This document shows positions 49,808 to 60,784 of a stretch of DNA of 64,000 bases, one piece after another. The stretch is from [Actinobacillus] rossii (GTDB lineage Bacteria > Pseudomonadota > Gammaproteobacteria > Enterobacterales > Pasteurellaceae). The notes beneath the pieces are model-generated. The model worked only from the letters and a program-made list of their open reading frames with translations. It was not told the DNA's origin and made no database searches. The stretch lies in the NCBI GenBank assembly GCA_900444965.1, contig UFRQ01000003.1:1-64000 (forward strand), read 5' to 3'. Position numbers and translations under genes: made by a program. The stretch's first letter is position 1. Each line of letters opens with the position of its first letter.

Positions 49808-51352
49808 TTATTTTGCAGGTGGTGGAGTTAAGATTAAGCCTTTTTCGACCGCTTCTTTGTTCCACTCAGGAATGACTGTTTTAATGAACTCTTCTTTGTC
49901 TTTACGTTCTTTCTCAATATCAATACCCATGACTTTCCAAGCTTTTTCTGCTGTTGTCACATCTGGATATTGAATTGGTTGTTGAACACCATGTTTCGCT
50001 AAGATCACAGCTAATTTCGTACGAGCATCTGCAGCACGATCTAAACCTGATGCAATCACTTTTAATGCAACATCCGGCGCATGAATATGCATACCGTGGC
50101 TTGCCGCTGAGTAATCCCAACGCCATTGAGCATGACGAATTGCTTGTAATGCATCGTGCATTTCTTCTTTCGTTGCACCCGCATCCCATGCCGCTTTTGC
50201 TTCAAAGTGAGCTTTTACTAATTGATCTTCAAGTTTTAACATCACTTCTCGCACATCTTTTTTGTGCTGTTCAACTGTTTGAACCATAGTTTCTTTGCTT
50301 TGATCATGGCAACGTGCACAAGTATTTTCAAAGTTATCTTTCGCTGGATTACCTACAACTTGGTGATCAGTATAAACTTTGCCGTCTTTATCTTGTTTTT
50401 TTGCCATATGACAATCAATACAAGTAACACCATTTTTACCATGTGTACCCAATGACCAAGTTTCAAAATCTGGGTGTTGTGCTTTTAGCATTGGCGCTTT
50501 AGAAATTGAGTGTTCCCAGTCTTTGAATTGAATTTCATCGTAATATTTTTCGATACTATCTACATCACGACCTTTATACCATGGGAATACTACATTACTT
50601 GCACCTGTACTTTTATCAAAATAATACTCAACGTGACAGTTTGCACAAACCGCTGCACGTTGGTCAGTACGATCCGAAGTCGCGAAAGTTTTACCTACTG
50701 CATCTAAAGCACGCAATACATGTGGACGTGCGATACGTAAAGCGGGTTTACCGTCCTTGAACTCTTGAGATTTAGTATCATGACAATCCGCACAACCGAT
50801 GCTGTTAACAACTTCAGCACCTTCTTTCGCCCATTTACCAGTAAAATAACCTTCTTCGCCCAACTCAGAAATTAAACGAGCAACATCAGGACCTTTACAT
50901 GTCCAACAAGCCATTGGCTGTGGACCACTATTTTCGTCTTTCGGTGCACCAGTACGCAAAATATTACGTACATCAGTGATAGTGTAAAAGTGACCACGTG
51001 GAGAATTGAATTCTTTTGCGAATGCATATCCACCCCAAAGTACGATCATACGCGGATCATCTTCTACTTCACGATGGAATTCTGTTTGTTCCGCTGTTTT
51101 TGCCCAAGAATTATATTGACGCGGGAAATCTTTTGCGAATTTCTCATTCACTGAATCAATTTTTAATTCTGGATTTGGTTTAGCCAGTTCTTCCTTAGTC
51201 GGCGCACGTTTAGCCGCAGTTTCTGGTAAAGGTTGTTGCAACTGTTCCGCCTTTTCGTGCGTAGTTTTTGGGTAATCTTCTGCTGACGCCGAATTTACCA
51301 TTGCGAAACCTAAACCAATCATCGCTAATGATGAAAGTGTTTTTTTGAGCAT
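49808..51352 (-). CDS. nrfA: cytochrome c552, ammonia-forming nitrite reductase
   Basis: Periplasmic pentaheme enzyme that reduces nitrite to ammonia with six electrons. The catalytic heme site CWTCK (lysine ligand) and four CXXCH sites (CADCH, CANCH, CIDCH, CARCH) are present, with the signal peptide ending NSASA. From the ATG at 51352 it has 514 residues; a GTG two codons upstream with GGAG further on is an alternative start. Formate dehydrogenase donors are not in the window. It heads nrfABCD. Confidence 0.97.
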   Translation of the reverse strand: MLKKTLSSLAMIGLGFAMVNSASAEDYPKTTHEKAEQLQQPLPETAAKRAPTKEELAKPNPELKIDSVNEKFAKDFPRQYNSWAKTAEQTEFHREVEDDPRMIVLWGGYAFAKEFNSPRGHFYTITDVRNILRTGAPKDENSGPQPMACWTCKGPDVARLISELGEEGYFTGKWAKEGAEVVNSIGCADCHDTKSQEFKDGKPALRIARPHVLRALDAVGKTFATSDRTDQRAAVCANCHVEYYFDKSTGASNVVFPWYKGRDVDSIEKYYDEIQFKDWEHSISKAPMLKAQHPDFETWSLGTHGKNGVTCIDCHMAKKQDKDGKVYTDHQVVGNPAKDNFENTCARCHDQSKETMVQTVEQHKKDVREVMLKLEDQLVKAHFEAKAAWDAGATKEEMHDALQAIRHAQWRWDYSAASHGMHIHAPDVALKVIASGLDRAADARTKLAVILAKHGVQQPIQYPDVTTAEKAWKVMGIDIEKERKDKEEFIKTVIPEWNKEAVEKGLILTPPPAK

Positions 51353-51545
51353 GTTCACGGTAATCACTCCATAAAAATTAATAACCAAGGTTATATTTGT
51401 ATATACAAAACTCATTTTTATTTACGTTAAAATTAGTTAGTGAGAATTTTTCTCATTATTTAATTAATATCGTCAATAAAAAGAAAGATTTTCTAGAATA
51501 AAATAACAAATTTCGCAAACGTTTCCACTATTAAATGACAATTCC

Positions 51546-51756
51546 TTGCGTTGGATCAAAGTATTTCGATCACCGCATATTTGCTGTGGTTATTTAATAT
51601 TCTCAACTACCTAATAATAGGTATAAAATTATTAATTTTGAAATGAATAAAATTGGGATTTTAAAAACGAGAATGGAAAATAATTTTAATAAATTAAATA
51701 AAAAGTGCGGTTAGAAATTAAAAGGTTTTATTTATTTTAATACCCATTAATAGGTA
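51546..51756 (-). promoter_or_regulatory. nrfA upstream region with NarP-like and FNR-like sites
   Basis: The 437-base gap between nrfA and lipA has no gene. Two perfect 7-2-7 heptamer pairs of the NarL/NarP type lie at 51608-51623 (TACCTAA-TA-ATAGGTA) and 51741-51756 (TACCCAT-TA-ATAGGTA). A weaker FNR-like site TTGCGTTGGATCAA lies at 51546-51559, matching eight of ten conserved positions. No convincing -10 element at the canonical distance was found, so transcription start and FNR role are unproven. Nitrate/nitrite control of nrf by NarP is known in Haemophilus relatives. Confidence 0.5.
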
Positions 51757-51852
51757 TTAAAATAAATAACAAATAAATTAAAAGACTCAATAAAGCGTAC
51801 GTAGTTATTATATTTATATAAATAGTGGGCTAAATAGCCCACTATACTGTCA

Positions 51853-52818
51853 TTATTTCACTAGACCACCACTCGCTTGCAAGTCTGCATGGTAAGATGA
51901 ACGAACGAAAGGACCACAAGCAGCGTGTTCAAAGCCCATTTTTTCGGCTTCTGCACGAAACATATCAAATTCTTCAGGTGGAACATAACGTTCTACTCTT
52001 AAATGATGGCGACTTGGTTGGAGATACTGCCCAATGGTTAACATTGTTACACCATGGTTACGCAAATCTTGCATCACTTCTAAAATCTCTTCATTAGTTT
52101 CACCCAATCCAACCATTAAGCCTGATTTAGTCGGGATATCTGGAAACTCTTGTTTGAAAGTTTTAAGTAACTCTAAAGACCAGAGATAGTCCGCACCAGG
52201 ACGAACTTCACGATATAAACGTGGCACATTTTCCAAATTATGATTAAATACATCAGGTGGATTCTGTTTAAGAATGGCAACCGCTTGTTCCACCCGACCA
52301 CGGAAATCAGGTACTAAGATTTCGACTTTACAACCTGGATTTAATGCTTTAATTTCACGTACCGTTGCCGCAAAATGTGCGGCACCACGATCCACTAAAT
52401 CATCACGATCTACCGAGGTAATGACCACATATTTCAGTTTCATATCTTGTACGGTTTCCGCCACTTTACGTGGTTCATCAGGATCAAGTGGCAATGGTTT
52501 CCCATGCGCTACATCACAGAATGGACAACGACGTGTACAAATCGCCCCCATAATCATAAAGGTTGCTGTACCATGATTAAAACATTCGTGTAAATTCGGA
52601 CAAGATGCTTCTTCACAAACTGAATGCAACCCATGTCGACGCATCCCGTTTTTAATCGAATCAATTTTAGATGAAGTGGCAGGTAATTTGATTTTCATCC
52701 AAGACGGTTTGGGTAATAACTCTTGGTCAGGATCAATATTACGGACTTGAATAATAGACGTTTTAGCAGCATCGCGATATTTCACGCCACGCTCCATCTT
52801 AAATGGGGTATTACTCAT
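51853..52818 (-). CDS. lipA: lipoyl synthase
   Basis: Radical SAM enzyme that inserts two sulfurs into protein-bound octanoate. 321 residues. The auxiliary cluster cysteines ([12 protein letters not shown]) and the SAM cluster CTRRCPFC are present, as is the C-terminal RSSYHAD serine. Downstream of lipB by 71 bases, without other genes between. Confidence 0.98.
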   Translation of the reverse strand: MSNTPFKMERGVKYRDAAKTSIIQVRNIDPDQELLPKPSWMKIKLPATSSKIDSIKNGMRRHGLHSVCEEASCPNLHECFNHGTATFMIMGAICTRRCPFCDVAHGKPLPLDPDEPRKVAETVQDMKLKYVVITSVDRDDLVDRGAAHFAATVREIKALNPGCKVEILVPDFRGRVEQAVAILKQNPPDVFNHNLENVPRLYREVRPGADYLWSLELLKTFKQEFPDIPTKSGLMVGLGETNEEILEVMQDLRNHGVTMLTIGQYLQPSRHHLRVERYVPPEEFDMFRAEAEKMGFEHAACGPFVRSSYHADLQASGGLVK

Positions 52819-52889
52819 AAAAATTCCTAAATTAACTTATGTGCGAGAAACGAATAGTTAATTCGCCCTCGCTATAGTTCAAAAAAAGT

Positions 52890-53561
52890 TTAAATGTTAA
52901 AAATTTGTTGAGTATTATAGCCTAAAATTTTAACAAAGTGGGTAATTAATTTTGGTGAAACTAAATCACAATTTGCTTGTTCAGATTGAACGAAATCAGC
53001 CAATTGGCACATTTCTAACCCGACATACCCACAAGGATTGATATGATGAAATGGCGTAAGATCCATATTTACATTTAATGCCAAACCATGAAATGAACAA
53101 CCTTTTCTAATTCGTAAGCCAAGAGAGCAAATTTTTTTCTCTTGTCCATCCACATTCACATAAACCCCAGGCGCATCAGCTTTAGGATAAGCCTTTATAT
53201 GATACTCAGCCAATGTTTGTACGACTGATTGTTCAAGAGCCGTCACTAACTGGCGCACATTAAGCGCTTTACTATGTGCTTTTTGACGCTTAATATCAAT
53301 TAAAACATACATAATCTGTTGACCTAAACCATGGTAGGTAATTTGTCCACCGCGGTCTGATTGCACAACAGGGATATTAGTGGGATTTAACAGATGCTCT
53401 GGTTTACCTGCTTGTCCTTGTGTAAATACCGACGGATGTTGTACTAACCAAATTTCATCTGGTGTAGTCGCATCCCTATTTTCCGTAAAATCCTGCATTT
53501 GTTGCCACACGGTTTCGTAGTCTTGAATACCGAGCTGGCGTATATTTAATGCAATTGTCAT
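52890..53561 (-). CDS. lipB: octanoyltransferase LipB
   Basis: Moves octanoate from acyl carrier protein to lipoyl domains, the step before LipA. 223 residues; the motif [15 protein letters not shown] and the catalytic cysteine in [14 protein letters not shown] are visible. Its ATG shares one base with the ybeD stop. The ybeD-lipB-lipA order is standard. Confidence 0.97.
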   Translation of the reverse strand: MTIALNIRQLGIQDYETVWQQMQDFTENRDATTPDEIWLVQHPSVFTQGQAGKPEHLLNPTNIPVVQSDRGGQITYHGLGQQIMYVLIDIKRQKAHSKALNVRQLVTALEQSVVQTLAEYHIKAYPKADAPGVYVNVDGQEKKICSLGLRIRKGCSFHGLALNVNMDLTPFHHINPCGYVGLEMCQLADFVQSEQANCDLVSPKLITHFVKILGYNTQQIFNI

Positions 53562-53863
53562 TACAACACCATTCTTACGCCTTCAATTTTTGCCAGTTCC
53601 GCATAAAGGGTTTCCACTTGCTCAATATTTTCCGCAATAATATCAATTGAAACTGATTTATAAGTGCCTTTTGAGCTCATATGGTCCCGAGGTTTATAGT
53701 CCCCCTTGGCATATTTTTGTGTCACGGACACGACATCATCCATTAAATTATCTCGATTTTTTCCCACGACTTTGAACGTAAATGAACAAGGAAATTCTAA
53801 TAAGTCTTTAAGTTGCTGTTGTGGAATATCGGCTAAATTAAATTCACGCGTTGTAATTGTCAT
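53561..53863 (-). CDS. ybeD: YbeD (DUF493) family protein
   Basis: Small protein of the UPF0250 family, unknown function, 100 residues from the ATG at 53863 ([14 protein letters not shown]). [13 protein letters not shown] is the recognisable motif; the ACT-like fold is known in relatives. A frame extension to 53899 is rejected on family length. Between dacA and lipB as in E. coli. Confidence 0.93.
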   Translation of the reverse strand: MTITTREFNLADIPQQQLKDLLEFPCSFTFKVVGKNRDNLMDDVVSVTQKYAKGDYKPRDHMSSKGTYKSVSIDIIAENIEQVETLYAELAKIEGVRMVL

Positions 53864-53897
53864 AATCTGTTTGTTCCTTAAAATAGATAAAAAAATC

Positions 53898-53919
53898 ACC
53901 GCACTTATAAAAGTGCGGT
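53898..53919 (-). terminator. paired uptake-signal terminator of dacA
   Basis: ACCGCACTT (53898-53906), loop ATAA, AAGTGCGGT (53911-53919), followed on the minus strand by GATTTTTTT. A compact example of the uptake-signal terminator. Confidence 0.9.
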
Positions 53920-53970
53920 TAATTTCTCAAACATTCTACCTAGTAAGAGCGAATAAGCCCATAAACCTAA

Positions 53971-55170
53971 TTAATCAAACAAGCTTTTTACAGTTAAAAC
54001 TAACCAGTCCCATCCTTTTCCAATGAAACTCGCTTCACCTACATCTTGCATCGCTTGTAATTTCACAGTAGCAACATCATTACCATCAAGGCTATATACC
54101 ACTTTACCTACTGCTTGACCTTTGACTAATGGCGCTTCAAGATATTTTTTATCAAACTCCATACGCGCTTTCAAGTCCGCCTGACGGCCCTTAGGAATGG
54201 TAATAAAACCATCTTGTAAAACGCCAACTGCAATTTTGCCTGAGTCACCATAATAAACGGATTGTTCGCCAACCGCTTTATTTGCTTCTAATGTTTTGAA
54301 TGTGTCAAAACTATTGAAACCCCATTGAAGGAGTTTTTTACTTTCTACTTCACGACCTTTATAAGTAGGTACACCCATTACCACAGAAACTAAACGCATA
54401 TTACCGGCATTCGTCGCTGAAACGACCAAGTTATAACCTGCCTGGCTAGTATGTCCTGTCTTCATGCCGTCCACATTCATGCTTTTATCCCACAACAAAC
54501 CATTACGGTTTGGTTGCTTGATTTTATTGAATGTAAACTCTTTTTCTGCATAAATTTTGTATTCTTCAGGTAAATCACGAATAATGTGTGAACCAATAAT
54601 TGCCATATCGCGCGCTGAAGAATATTGATTAGGATCGTCTAAACCATGTGGCGTAGTAAAATTAGTATTCTTTAACCCAAATTGTTGCACATATTTATTC
54701 ATTAAAGCGATAAATTGTTCTGTTGAACCTGCAACATGTTCTGCCATAGCAACACAAGCATCATTCCCTGATACTACAATAATGCCTCGGTTCAGATCTG
54801 ACACAGAAACCTGCTGATTAAGGTTTAAAAACATCTTTGATGAATCTGGAAAATTTTTCCCCCACGCACTTTCACCAATCGTCACCATATCATTATGATG
54901 AATTTTACCTTGCTTTAAGGCATCCCCAACCACATAGCTTGTCATCATTTTTGTTAAAGATGCCGGATATTGACGTTGATCCGGATTAAGTGCGGCTAAA
55001 ATTGCGCCCGAATTATAATCCATCAAAACATAGGTTTGCGCATTTAATTGTGGAGGAGCCATATTAGGGTATTGAACATTACCAAATTGCGCATCTTCCG
55101 CATTAGCTGCCAGTGACACAACACTAGCTAAGAACGCGATTTTTGATTTTTTAAGAGCTGTTAAGAACAT
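53971..55170 (-). CDS. dacA: D-alanyl-D-alanine carboxypeptidase DacA (PBP5 type)
   Basis: Trims pentapeptides in peptidoglycan. 399 residues with a signal peptide to about 24. Catalytic motifs: SLTKMM (SxxK), SGND (SxN), KTGHT (KTG). The C-terminal amphipathic helix for membrane attachment ends in WLVLTVKSLFD. Follows rlpA after 9 bases. Confidence 0.97.
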   Translation of the reverse strand: MFLTALKKSKIAFLASVVSLAANAEDAQFGNVQYPNMAPPQLNAQTYVLMDYNSGAILAALNPDQRQYPASLTKMMTSYVVGDALKQGKIHHNDMVTIGESAWGKNFPDSSKMFLNLNQQVSVSDLNRGIIVVSGNDACVAMAEHVAGSTEQFIALMNKYVQQFGLKNTNFTTPHGLDDPNQYSSARDMAIIGSHIIRDLPEEYKIYAEKEFTFNKIKQPNRNGLLWDKSMNVDGMKTGHTSQAGYNLVVSATNAGNMRLVSVVMGVPTYKGREVESKKLLQWGFNSFDTFKTLEANKAVGEQSVYYGDSGKIAVGVLQDGFITIPKGRQADLKARMEFDKKYLEAPLVKGQAVGKVVYSLDGNDVATVKLQAMQDVGEASFIGKGWDWLVLTVKSLFD

Positions 55171-55179
55171 AAATCCTGC

Positions 55180-55713
55180 TTATTCTTCTAAATTATTGAC
55201 TGATAAATATGAATTATTTTGGGCTACATGCAATTTTTCTACTTTTACATTACCAACACCGCTGGCAATCATACCTAAATCCGCCGCTGCCGCTCGAGAT
55301 AAATCAATGATTCGTCCGCCATAGAAAGGTCCTCGATCATTAATTTTCACTACCACTTTACGCTTATTACGTGTATTAGTAACAAGCACATAAGAACCTA
55401 AAGGTAAAGTTCGATGAGCGGCTGTATATAAATTGCCGCGATAAATCTCACCACTCGCCGTACGGCGACCATTAAACTTATTGTGATAATAGCTTGCTTT
55501 ACCGTGTTTTTCATAATGCTTGGCATTAGTATTTGGTTCAGTTGTATAAGTTCTACCGTTAACTTTATAAATACCGTTACCCAACTTCTTTGCTAATGTT
55601 TGTGTATGTTTCACAACCGGCTTATTGGTCACACGTTTTGCTTCTGCATGGGATGTACACGCGGATAATGCAAAAGCGAAAAGTGCGGTTAAAAAAATCT
55701 TAAATTTAATCAT
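55180..55713 (-). CDS. rlpA: septal ring lytic transglycosylase-like RlpA
   Basis: Outer-membrane lipoprotein, 177 residues. Lipobox LSAC at 17-20, with an uptake-signal core overlapping the signal-peptide codons. The double-psi beta-barrel (ASYYHNKFNGRRTASGE, TLPLGSYVLVTN, VKINDRGPF...RIIDLSRAAA) is complete. The C-terminal SPOR domain of longer homologues is missing, so septal targeting is uncertain. Between rodA and dacA. Confidence 0.93.
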   Translation of the reverse strand: MIKFKIFLTALFAFALSACTSHAEAKRVTNKPVVKHTQTLAKKLGNGIYKVNGRTYTTEPNTNAKHYEKHGKASYYHNKFNGRRTASGEIYRGNLYTAAHRTLPLGSYVLVTNTRNKRKVVVKINDRGPFYGGRIIDLSRAAAADLGMIASGVGNVKVEKLHVAQNNSYLSVNNLEE

Positions 55714-55774
55714 AAGTTCATCTCAAGTTTTGTCTTTCATTTTTGAACATTATATAAGAACGACAAAAACGAAA

Positions 55775-56893
55775 TTAGTTCCCTTGGGAATAAAGGGTAC
55801 GTTTGTGGGTATGGATTGACATAATTAAGCCAAATCCAGCCATAAGCGATACAAACGACGTACCACCATAACTTATTAATGGTAACGGCACACCAACAAC
55901 TGGCAAAATACCACTTACCATTCCAATATTTACAAAAATATAAACAAAGAAGATTAGCGTTAACGCTCCAGTTAAGAGTCGTCCAAATGCTGTTTGTACT
56001 TGCGTTCCAATCATCAATCCACGAATTATAATAAAGAAATAAATCGCAAGCAAAATAATCACGCCAATCATACCATGTTCTTCACTTAACACAGCGAAAA
56101 TAAAGTCAGTGTGTGGTTCAGGTAAAAATTCAAGTTGTGATTGCGTACCTTGCATCCAACCTTTACCTAGTATTCCACCCGAACCGATTGCAATCTTCGA
56201 TTGCAAAATATGATACCCGGCACCAAGCGGATCTTTCTCAGGGTCCAACAATGTTAATACACGAGTGCGTTGATAATCATGCATTAAATAAAGCCACATA
56301 ACGGGAATAAACGCTGCCACCCCGACGATCGCTGAGCCGATAAGCCACCAACTCATACCTGCTAAAAATACCACAAATATGCCCGAAGCACTAACTAAAA
56401 TTGATGTGCCTAAATCAGGTTGAATAGCCACCAGCAAAGTAGGCACAAGAATAAGTACCAATGAAATCATGGTATCTTTTAAGGTTGGGGGCAATGTGCG
56501 ATTTCCTAAATACACTGCTACCATCAGTGGCACCGCCAGTTTAACAATTTCGGACGGTTGAAAACGAATAACGCCTAAATCAAGCCAACGCTGTGCACCT
56601 TTACTGGTTGCTCCCACAGCGTCCACTAATATCAACATAATAATACCCGCGATAAATAAATAAGGGGCAATACGTTGATAAAAACGCGGTGGGAATTGCG
56701 CCATAACAATCATGACGACAAAACCAAGTATGACTTGAATCACGCGGTTACGAAACATAACTTCACTGCCGCCTGAAGCACTATAAAGTACTAACAAACC
56801 ATAACCTGAAATCACAATCAAACCAAGCAATAGCCAGAAATCCACATGCATCTTTTCCCAAAGACTTGAAATTAATGATTTTCTTTCATTCAT
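55775..56893 (-). CDS. rodA: peptidoglycan glycosyltransferase RodA
   Basis: SEDS-family polymerase that builds lateral wall glycan with PBP2. 372 residues and about ten hydrophobic segments, with the SEDS motifs [12 protein letters not shown] and [17 protein letters not shown]. The end [20 protein letters not shown] is family-typical. It begins 5 bases after mrdA. Confidence 0.97.
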   Translation of the reverse strand: MNERKSLISSLWEKMHVDFWLLLGLIVISGYGLLVLYSASGGSEVMFRNRVIQVILGFVVMIVMAQFPPRFYQRIAPYLFIAGIIMLILVDAVGATSKGAQRWLDLGVIRFQPSEIVKLAVPLMVAVYLGNRTLPPTLKDTMISLVLILVPTLLVAIQPDLGTSILVSASGIFVVFLAGMSWWLIGSAIVGVAAFIPVMWLYLMHDYQRTRVLTLLDPEKDPLGAGYHILQSKIAIGSGGILGKGWMQGTQSQLEFLPEPHTDFIFAVLSEEHGMIGVIILLAIYFFIIIRGLMIGTQVQTAFGRLLTGALTLIFFVYIFVNIGMVSGILPVVGVPLPLISYGGTSFVSLMAGFGLIMSIHTHKRTLYSQGN

Positions 56894-56898
56894 TTTAT

Positions 56899-58959
56899 TT
56901 ATTCCGTTGGCTGATTCTCAGATTTTCGCTCATTTAATTCTTGTGAATTTCTGACCGCACTTTCATCCGTCTTTGATGTGATGTTTTTATTCGTTTCCAC
57001 TGGTTCTTCCATGGGTACTTCGTTTTCTACAACACCACCATTATTTTGAGTCGTACGTTGCTCTGCGGCAATGATTTTAGGCAAACGATTATTTAAATAA
57101 AAATCCATAATACGACGAACAACCGGTGCCGCATTACTTGAACCACCACCAGCATTCTCTAAAATAATAGAAACAACCACTTGCGGATTCTCATAAGGCG
57201 CAAATGCAGTGAACCAAGCGTGGTCATGCAAATATTTCTTCAAATTTGCCGCATTATATTTTTGCCCTTCTTTAAGGCTAAATACTTGCGCGGTTCCTGA
57301 TTTACCAGCCGCAACATAAGCCGCACCGGCAAAAGCCTTACGCCCCGTTCCTGCAGGAGAATGAATTACACCATACATCCCACGTTTTGCTGCACTCCAA
57401 GCGGCAGCGTCAGGTTCTTTTATATCATCATAAAGTAAGGGATCTTTATAAGGCTCTACGCTTGAACCATGGGTTTCTTTCATCAAATGTGGCGTATTCA
57501 CTTTACCATTATTCACTAACACTGAAGTAGCTTTTGCGAGCTGTAATGGCGTAGCCGTCCAATAACCTTGACCGATTCCCACAGGAATCGTATCTCCCAT
57601 TACCCAAGGTTTCTTATAACGCTTCTGTTTCCATTCACGGGTTGGCATAATGGCTGCAGTTTCTTCTTTAATATCAATCCCCGTCGGCATACCAAAACCA
57701 AAACGTTTCATCCATTCCGACAAACGATCAATTCCCATCCGATACGCTACGGTGTAAAAATAAGTATCCGATGATTCCGTAATAGCTTTCTGCAAATTAG
57801 TTGCGCCATGCCCTGATTTTTTCCAGTCGCGGAATTTTTTACTGGTATTCGGCAATTGGAAATAACCTGGATCAGGGATAGTCCAATTTGGAGTAATTGT
57901 ACCTTCTGTTAAAGCGGCAACCGCAACGAAAGGTTTCACTGTTGAAGCAGGTGGATAAGCACCTTGTGTTGCACGGTTATATAAAGGGCGACTTTCATCT
58001 GTAAGTAAGCGTTTATAATCTTCGCCAGAAATCCCCCCTACGAATAAATTATTATCATAACTCGGACTCGAAACCATGGCCAAAATACTACTATCTTTCG
58101 GATCCATGACGACAACTGAGCCTTTTTGATTGCCTAAAAGTTCCGTAATATACTGCTGTAAGGGTAAATCAATGGTGAGATACACACTTTTACCTGCTAC
58201 AGGTAATTGCTCACTCAGTTTGCGTACAACCTTACCACGATTATTAATTTCAACTTGCTCGAAACCTGCTGTACCGCGTAATTGATCTTCATAAAAACGC
58301 TCAATTCCCAACTTACCAATATCTGTTGTGCCAGCATAAGCCGCTTCTTTATCTTCATTTTTCAGGCGTTCAGCATCTTTATCATTAATTTTTGCCACAT
58401 AACCCAAAATATGCGTCATCGGTTCACCATAAAGATAATGGCGTTTGAAATAAGGGCGAACATCAAGACTTTGATAGTTATATTGTGTTACCGCAAATTT
58501 AGCGATCTGTTCTTCTGTTAAATCAGGTTTGAGTAAAATAGGCGTATATCTTGTTGAACGACGACGCTCTTTTTTGAATTGTTCGATATCTTCGTCAGTC
58601 AACCCAACAATCCCACGCAATTCATCTAAAGTGCGGTCAAGATTTTCTACTTTTTCTGGCACAATATATAAACCGAAAAATGTTAGATTTTGTGCAAGCA
58701 ACGTTCCATTTCGATCATAAATAAGGCCACGAGTCGGGGGAACCGGTAATAATTTAATACGGTTACCATTAGAACGGGTTTGGTATTTATCAAACTCTTG
58801 TACTTGAAGATGATATAAGTTCATCATTAAAACTGCCGTCAGTACCAATGTCCCCACAAATGCGACTAATGCACGGCGCGCAAACAGATTCCGCTCCGCT
58901 TTATTATCCCGGAGCGGTTCATGTGTAGGAGTTAAAAACAGTTTTCTGAGTAAACTCAC
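56899..58959 (-). CDS. mrdA: penicillin-binding protein 2
   Basis: Transpeptidase of the elongasome, partner of RodA. 686 residues from the GTG at 58959, a few bases after the rlmH stop; the frame is open further but overlaps rlmH. A transmembrane anchor (about 38-58) precedes the pedestal and the transpeptidase domain: STVKPF (SxxK), SSDTYFY (SxD), KSGTAQ (KSG). The C-terminal tail is Glu/Asn-rich and longer than in E. coli (633 residues). No clear ribosome site; coupling to rlmH likely. Confidence 0.95.
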   Translation of the reverse strand: MSLLRKLFLTPTHEPLRDNKAERNLFARRALVAFVGTLVLTAVLMMNLYHLQVQEFDKYQTRSNGNRIKLLPVPPTRGLIYDRNGTLLAQNLTFFGLYIVPEKVENLDRTLDELRGIVGLTDEDIEQFKKERRRSTRYTPILLKPDLTEEQIAKFAVTQYNYQSLDVRPYFKRHYLYGEPMTHILGYVAKINDKDAERLKNEDKEAAYAGTTDIGKLGIERFYEDQLRGTAGFEQVEINNRGKVVRKLSEQLPVAGKSVYLTIDLPLQQYITELLGNQKGSVVVMDPKDSSILAMVSSPSYDNNLFVGGISGEDYKRLLTDESRPLYNRATQGAYPPASTVKPFVAVAALTEGTITPNWTIPDPGYFQLPNTSKKFRDWKKSGHGATNLQKAITESSDTYFYTVAYRMGIDRLSEWMKRFGFGMPTGIDIKEETAAIMPTREWKQKRYKKPWVMGDTIPVGIGQGYWTATPLQLAKATSVLVNNGKVNTPHLMKETHGSSVEPYKDPLLYDDIKEPDAAAWSAAKRGMYGVIHSPAGTGRKAFAGAAYVAAGKSGTAQVFSLKEGQKYNAANLKKYLHDHAWFTAFAPYENPQVVVSIILENAGGGSSNAAPVVRRIMDFYLNNRLPKIIAAEQRTTQNNGGVVENEVPMEEPVETNKNITSKTDESAVRNSQELNERKSENQPTE

Positions 58960-58964
58960 GTTTA

Positions 58965-59432
58965 TTATTCTCGATGATAAGGGTGATTCGCAGTGAGTGA
59001 CCACGCACGATAAAGACTCTCGGCAACAACAACTCGAACGAGCGGATGTGGCAATGTTAAAGGTGATAATGACCAGCTTTGTTCCGCGGCAGCTTTACAT
59101 TCGGGCGATAAACCTTCTGGTCCACCAATCAACAAACACACATCACGTCCATCATTTTTCCAAGCTTCAAGCTGTTGGGCAAGCTGATGTGTTGTCCAAG
59201 GTTTGCCTGGAATATCGAGTGTAACTATTTTTCCTTTACCGCAGGCGGCCAGCATGGCTTTGCCTTCTTGCTCTAAAATACGCGCAATATCCGCATTTTT
59301 GCCGCGTTTGCCAGCAGAAATCTCAATCAGTTCAAATGGCATATCTTTGGGAAAACGACGTTGATACTCTTCAAAGCCCGTTTTCACCCAATCCGGCATT
59401 TTAGTGCCGACGGCAATCAGTTGAATTTTCAT
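58965..59432 (-). CDS. rlmH: 23S rRNA pseudouridine1915 N3-methyltransferase RlmH
   Basis: SPOUT methyltransferase of 155 residues: [16 protein letters not shown] to PYHRE. The SAM knot motif [11 protein letters not shown] and the C-terminal [19 protein letters not shown] are diagnostic. Between rsfS and mrdA as in E. coli. An uptake-signal core lies just upstream of the start. Confidence 0.97.
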   Translation of the reverse strand: MKIQLIAVGTKMPDWVKTGFEEYQRRFPKDMPFELIEISAGKRGKNADIARILEQEGKAMLAACGKGKIVTLDIPGKPWTTHQLAQQLEAWKNDGRDVCLLIGGPEGLSPECKAAAEQSWSLSPLTLPHPLVRVVVAESLYRAWSLTANHPYHRE

Positions 59433-59492
59433 AAAGTGCGGTTAAATTTTTGGTTATTTTAAGGAAGTTAATCATTTACTAGAAAAACGCAA

Positions 59493-59801
59493 CTACGCCC
59501 ACAGTTTCTCAAGCTGGTACATTTCGCGACTTTCTTGTTGCATAATATGCACAATGGCTTGACCAAAATCTACCACGACCCAATCAGCGGTTGCTTTACC
59601 TTCTTCGCCAAAACTCTCAATACCTGCCTGTTTGCTTTCATCAATGAGTTTTTGCGCAAGCGATGCCACATGACGACTTGATGTGCCCGTGCAAATAATC
59701 ATATTATCCGTAATTGATGATTTTCCGCGTACATCAATATACTGGATATTCGTCGCTTTTAAATCATCTAACTTTTCAATTAAATATTCAGTTAAATTCA
59801 T
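59493..59801 (-). CDS. rsfS: ribosomal silencing factor RsfS
   Basis: Binds L14 and blocks subunit joining in starvation. 102 residues from the ATG at 59801 (MNLTEYLIEKLDDLKA); six further upstream codons are open. VVDFGQAIVHIMQ is the family motif. Adjacent to rlmH, a conserved pair. Confidence 0.95.
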   Translation of the reverse strand: MNLTEYLIEKLDDLKATNIQYIDVRGKSSITDNMIICTGTSSRHVASLAQKLIDESKQAGIESFGEEGKATADWVVVDFGQAIVHIMQQESREMYQLEKLWA

Positions 59802-59865
59802 GTCAAATTCTCTTTCCATAAAAAACGCGCAATTCTAGCATAAAATTGTTTCATCATAAAACGAT

Positions 59866-60711
59866 CTACTCTGGGGTAATCCATTTCACAGAATAACTTC
59901 CCGTTCCTTCAGGAACCAACACATTCACAAGGTAAGGCAAAATTTCTTTCATTTGGCTTTCTAACTGCCATGGCGGATTAATCACAATCATACCACTTGC
60001 CGTCATACCCCGTTGTTCACTATCAGGTCGAACGGCTAATTCAATTTGTAAAATTTTGCGAATACCTGTTGTTTCTAAGCCTTTAACGATTCGTTTAGTT
60101 TGTTGACGTAAGACAACGGGATACCAAATGGCATAAATACCGGTAGCAAAACGTTTATAACCTTCTTCAACGGCTTTGACGACTAATTCATAATCTTCTT
60201 TCAATTCATAAGGAGGATCAATTAATACTAGCCCACGACGTTCTTTCGGTGGAAGTGTGGCTTTAAGCTGTTGGAAACCATCATCGCGCTTTGTCGTAAT
60301 ATTTTTAAACTCTTTAAAATTATTACGCAATAAAGGGAAATCCGTGGGATGAAGTTCTGTCAATAAAGCACGATCTTGCGGGCGCAACATTTGCGCCGCA
60401 ATAAGCGGCGACCCAGCATAATAGCGTAATTCTTTACCACCATAATTGAGTTTTCTAATTTGGGCTACATAACGCGCAACTATTTCAGGCAAATCATTTC
60501 GTTCCCATAAACGCGCAATACCTTCTTGAAATTCTGCCGTTTTTTCGGATTCTTCACTAAACAAACGATAACGCCCTACACCCGAATGAGTATCAAGATA
60601 ATAGAACCCTTTATCCTTTTGCTGTAAATTTTCAATAATCAGCATTTGTACAATATGTTTTAACACGTCGGCGTGGTTGCCAGCATGAAAACTGTGACGA
60701 TAACTCAGCAT
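59866..60711 (-). CDS. rlmJ: 23S rRNA adenine2030 N6-methyltransferase RlmJ
   Basis: 281 residues: MLSYRHSFHAGNHADVLKH is the conserved opening. The catalytic DPPYE motif (VLIDPPYELKEDY) and the later VINPPW are seen. Between mrcA and rsfS; its own ribosome site AAGGAAA overlaps the upstream gap. Confidence 0.97.
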   Translation of the reverse strand: MLSYRHSFHAGNHADVLKHIVQMLIIENLQQKDKGFYYLDTHSGVGRYRLFSEESEKTAEFQEGIARLWERNDLPEIVARYVAQIRKLNYGGKELRYYAGSPLIAAQMLRPQDRALLTELHPTDFPLLRNNFKEFKNITTKRDDGFQQLKATLPPKERRGLVLIDPPYELKEDYELVVKAVEEGYKRFATGIYAIWYPVVLRQQTKRIVKGLETTGIRKILQIELAVRPDSEQRGMTASGMIVINPPWQLESQMKEILPYLVNVLVPEGTGSYSVKWITPE

Positions 60712-60742
60712 AGATTTTCCTTACCAAATCATGTAAAAACTA

Positions 60743-60768
60743 ACCGCACTTTGCCAATAAAGTGCGGT
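60743..60768 (-). terminator. paired uptake-signal terminator of mrcA
   Basis: ACCGCACTTT (60743-60752), loop GCCAAT, AAAGTGCGGT (60759-60768). T residues flank both sides. Between mrcA and rlmJ. Confidence 0.85.
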
Positions 60769-60784
60769 CAAATTTAAACTTATT

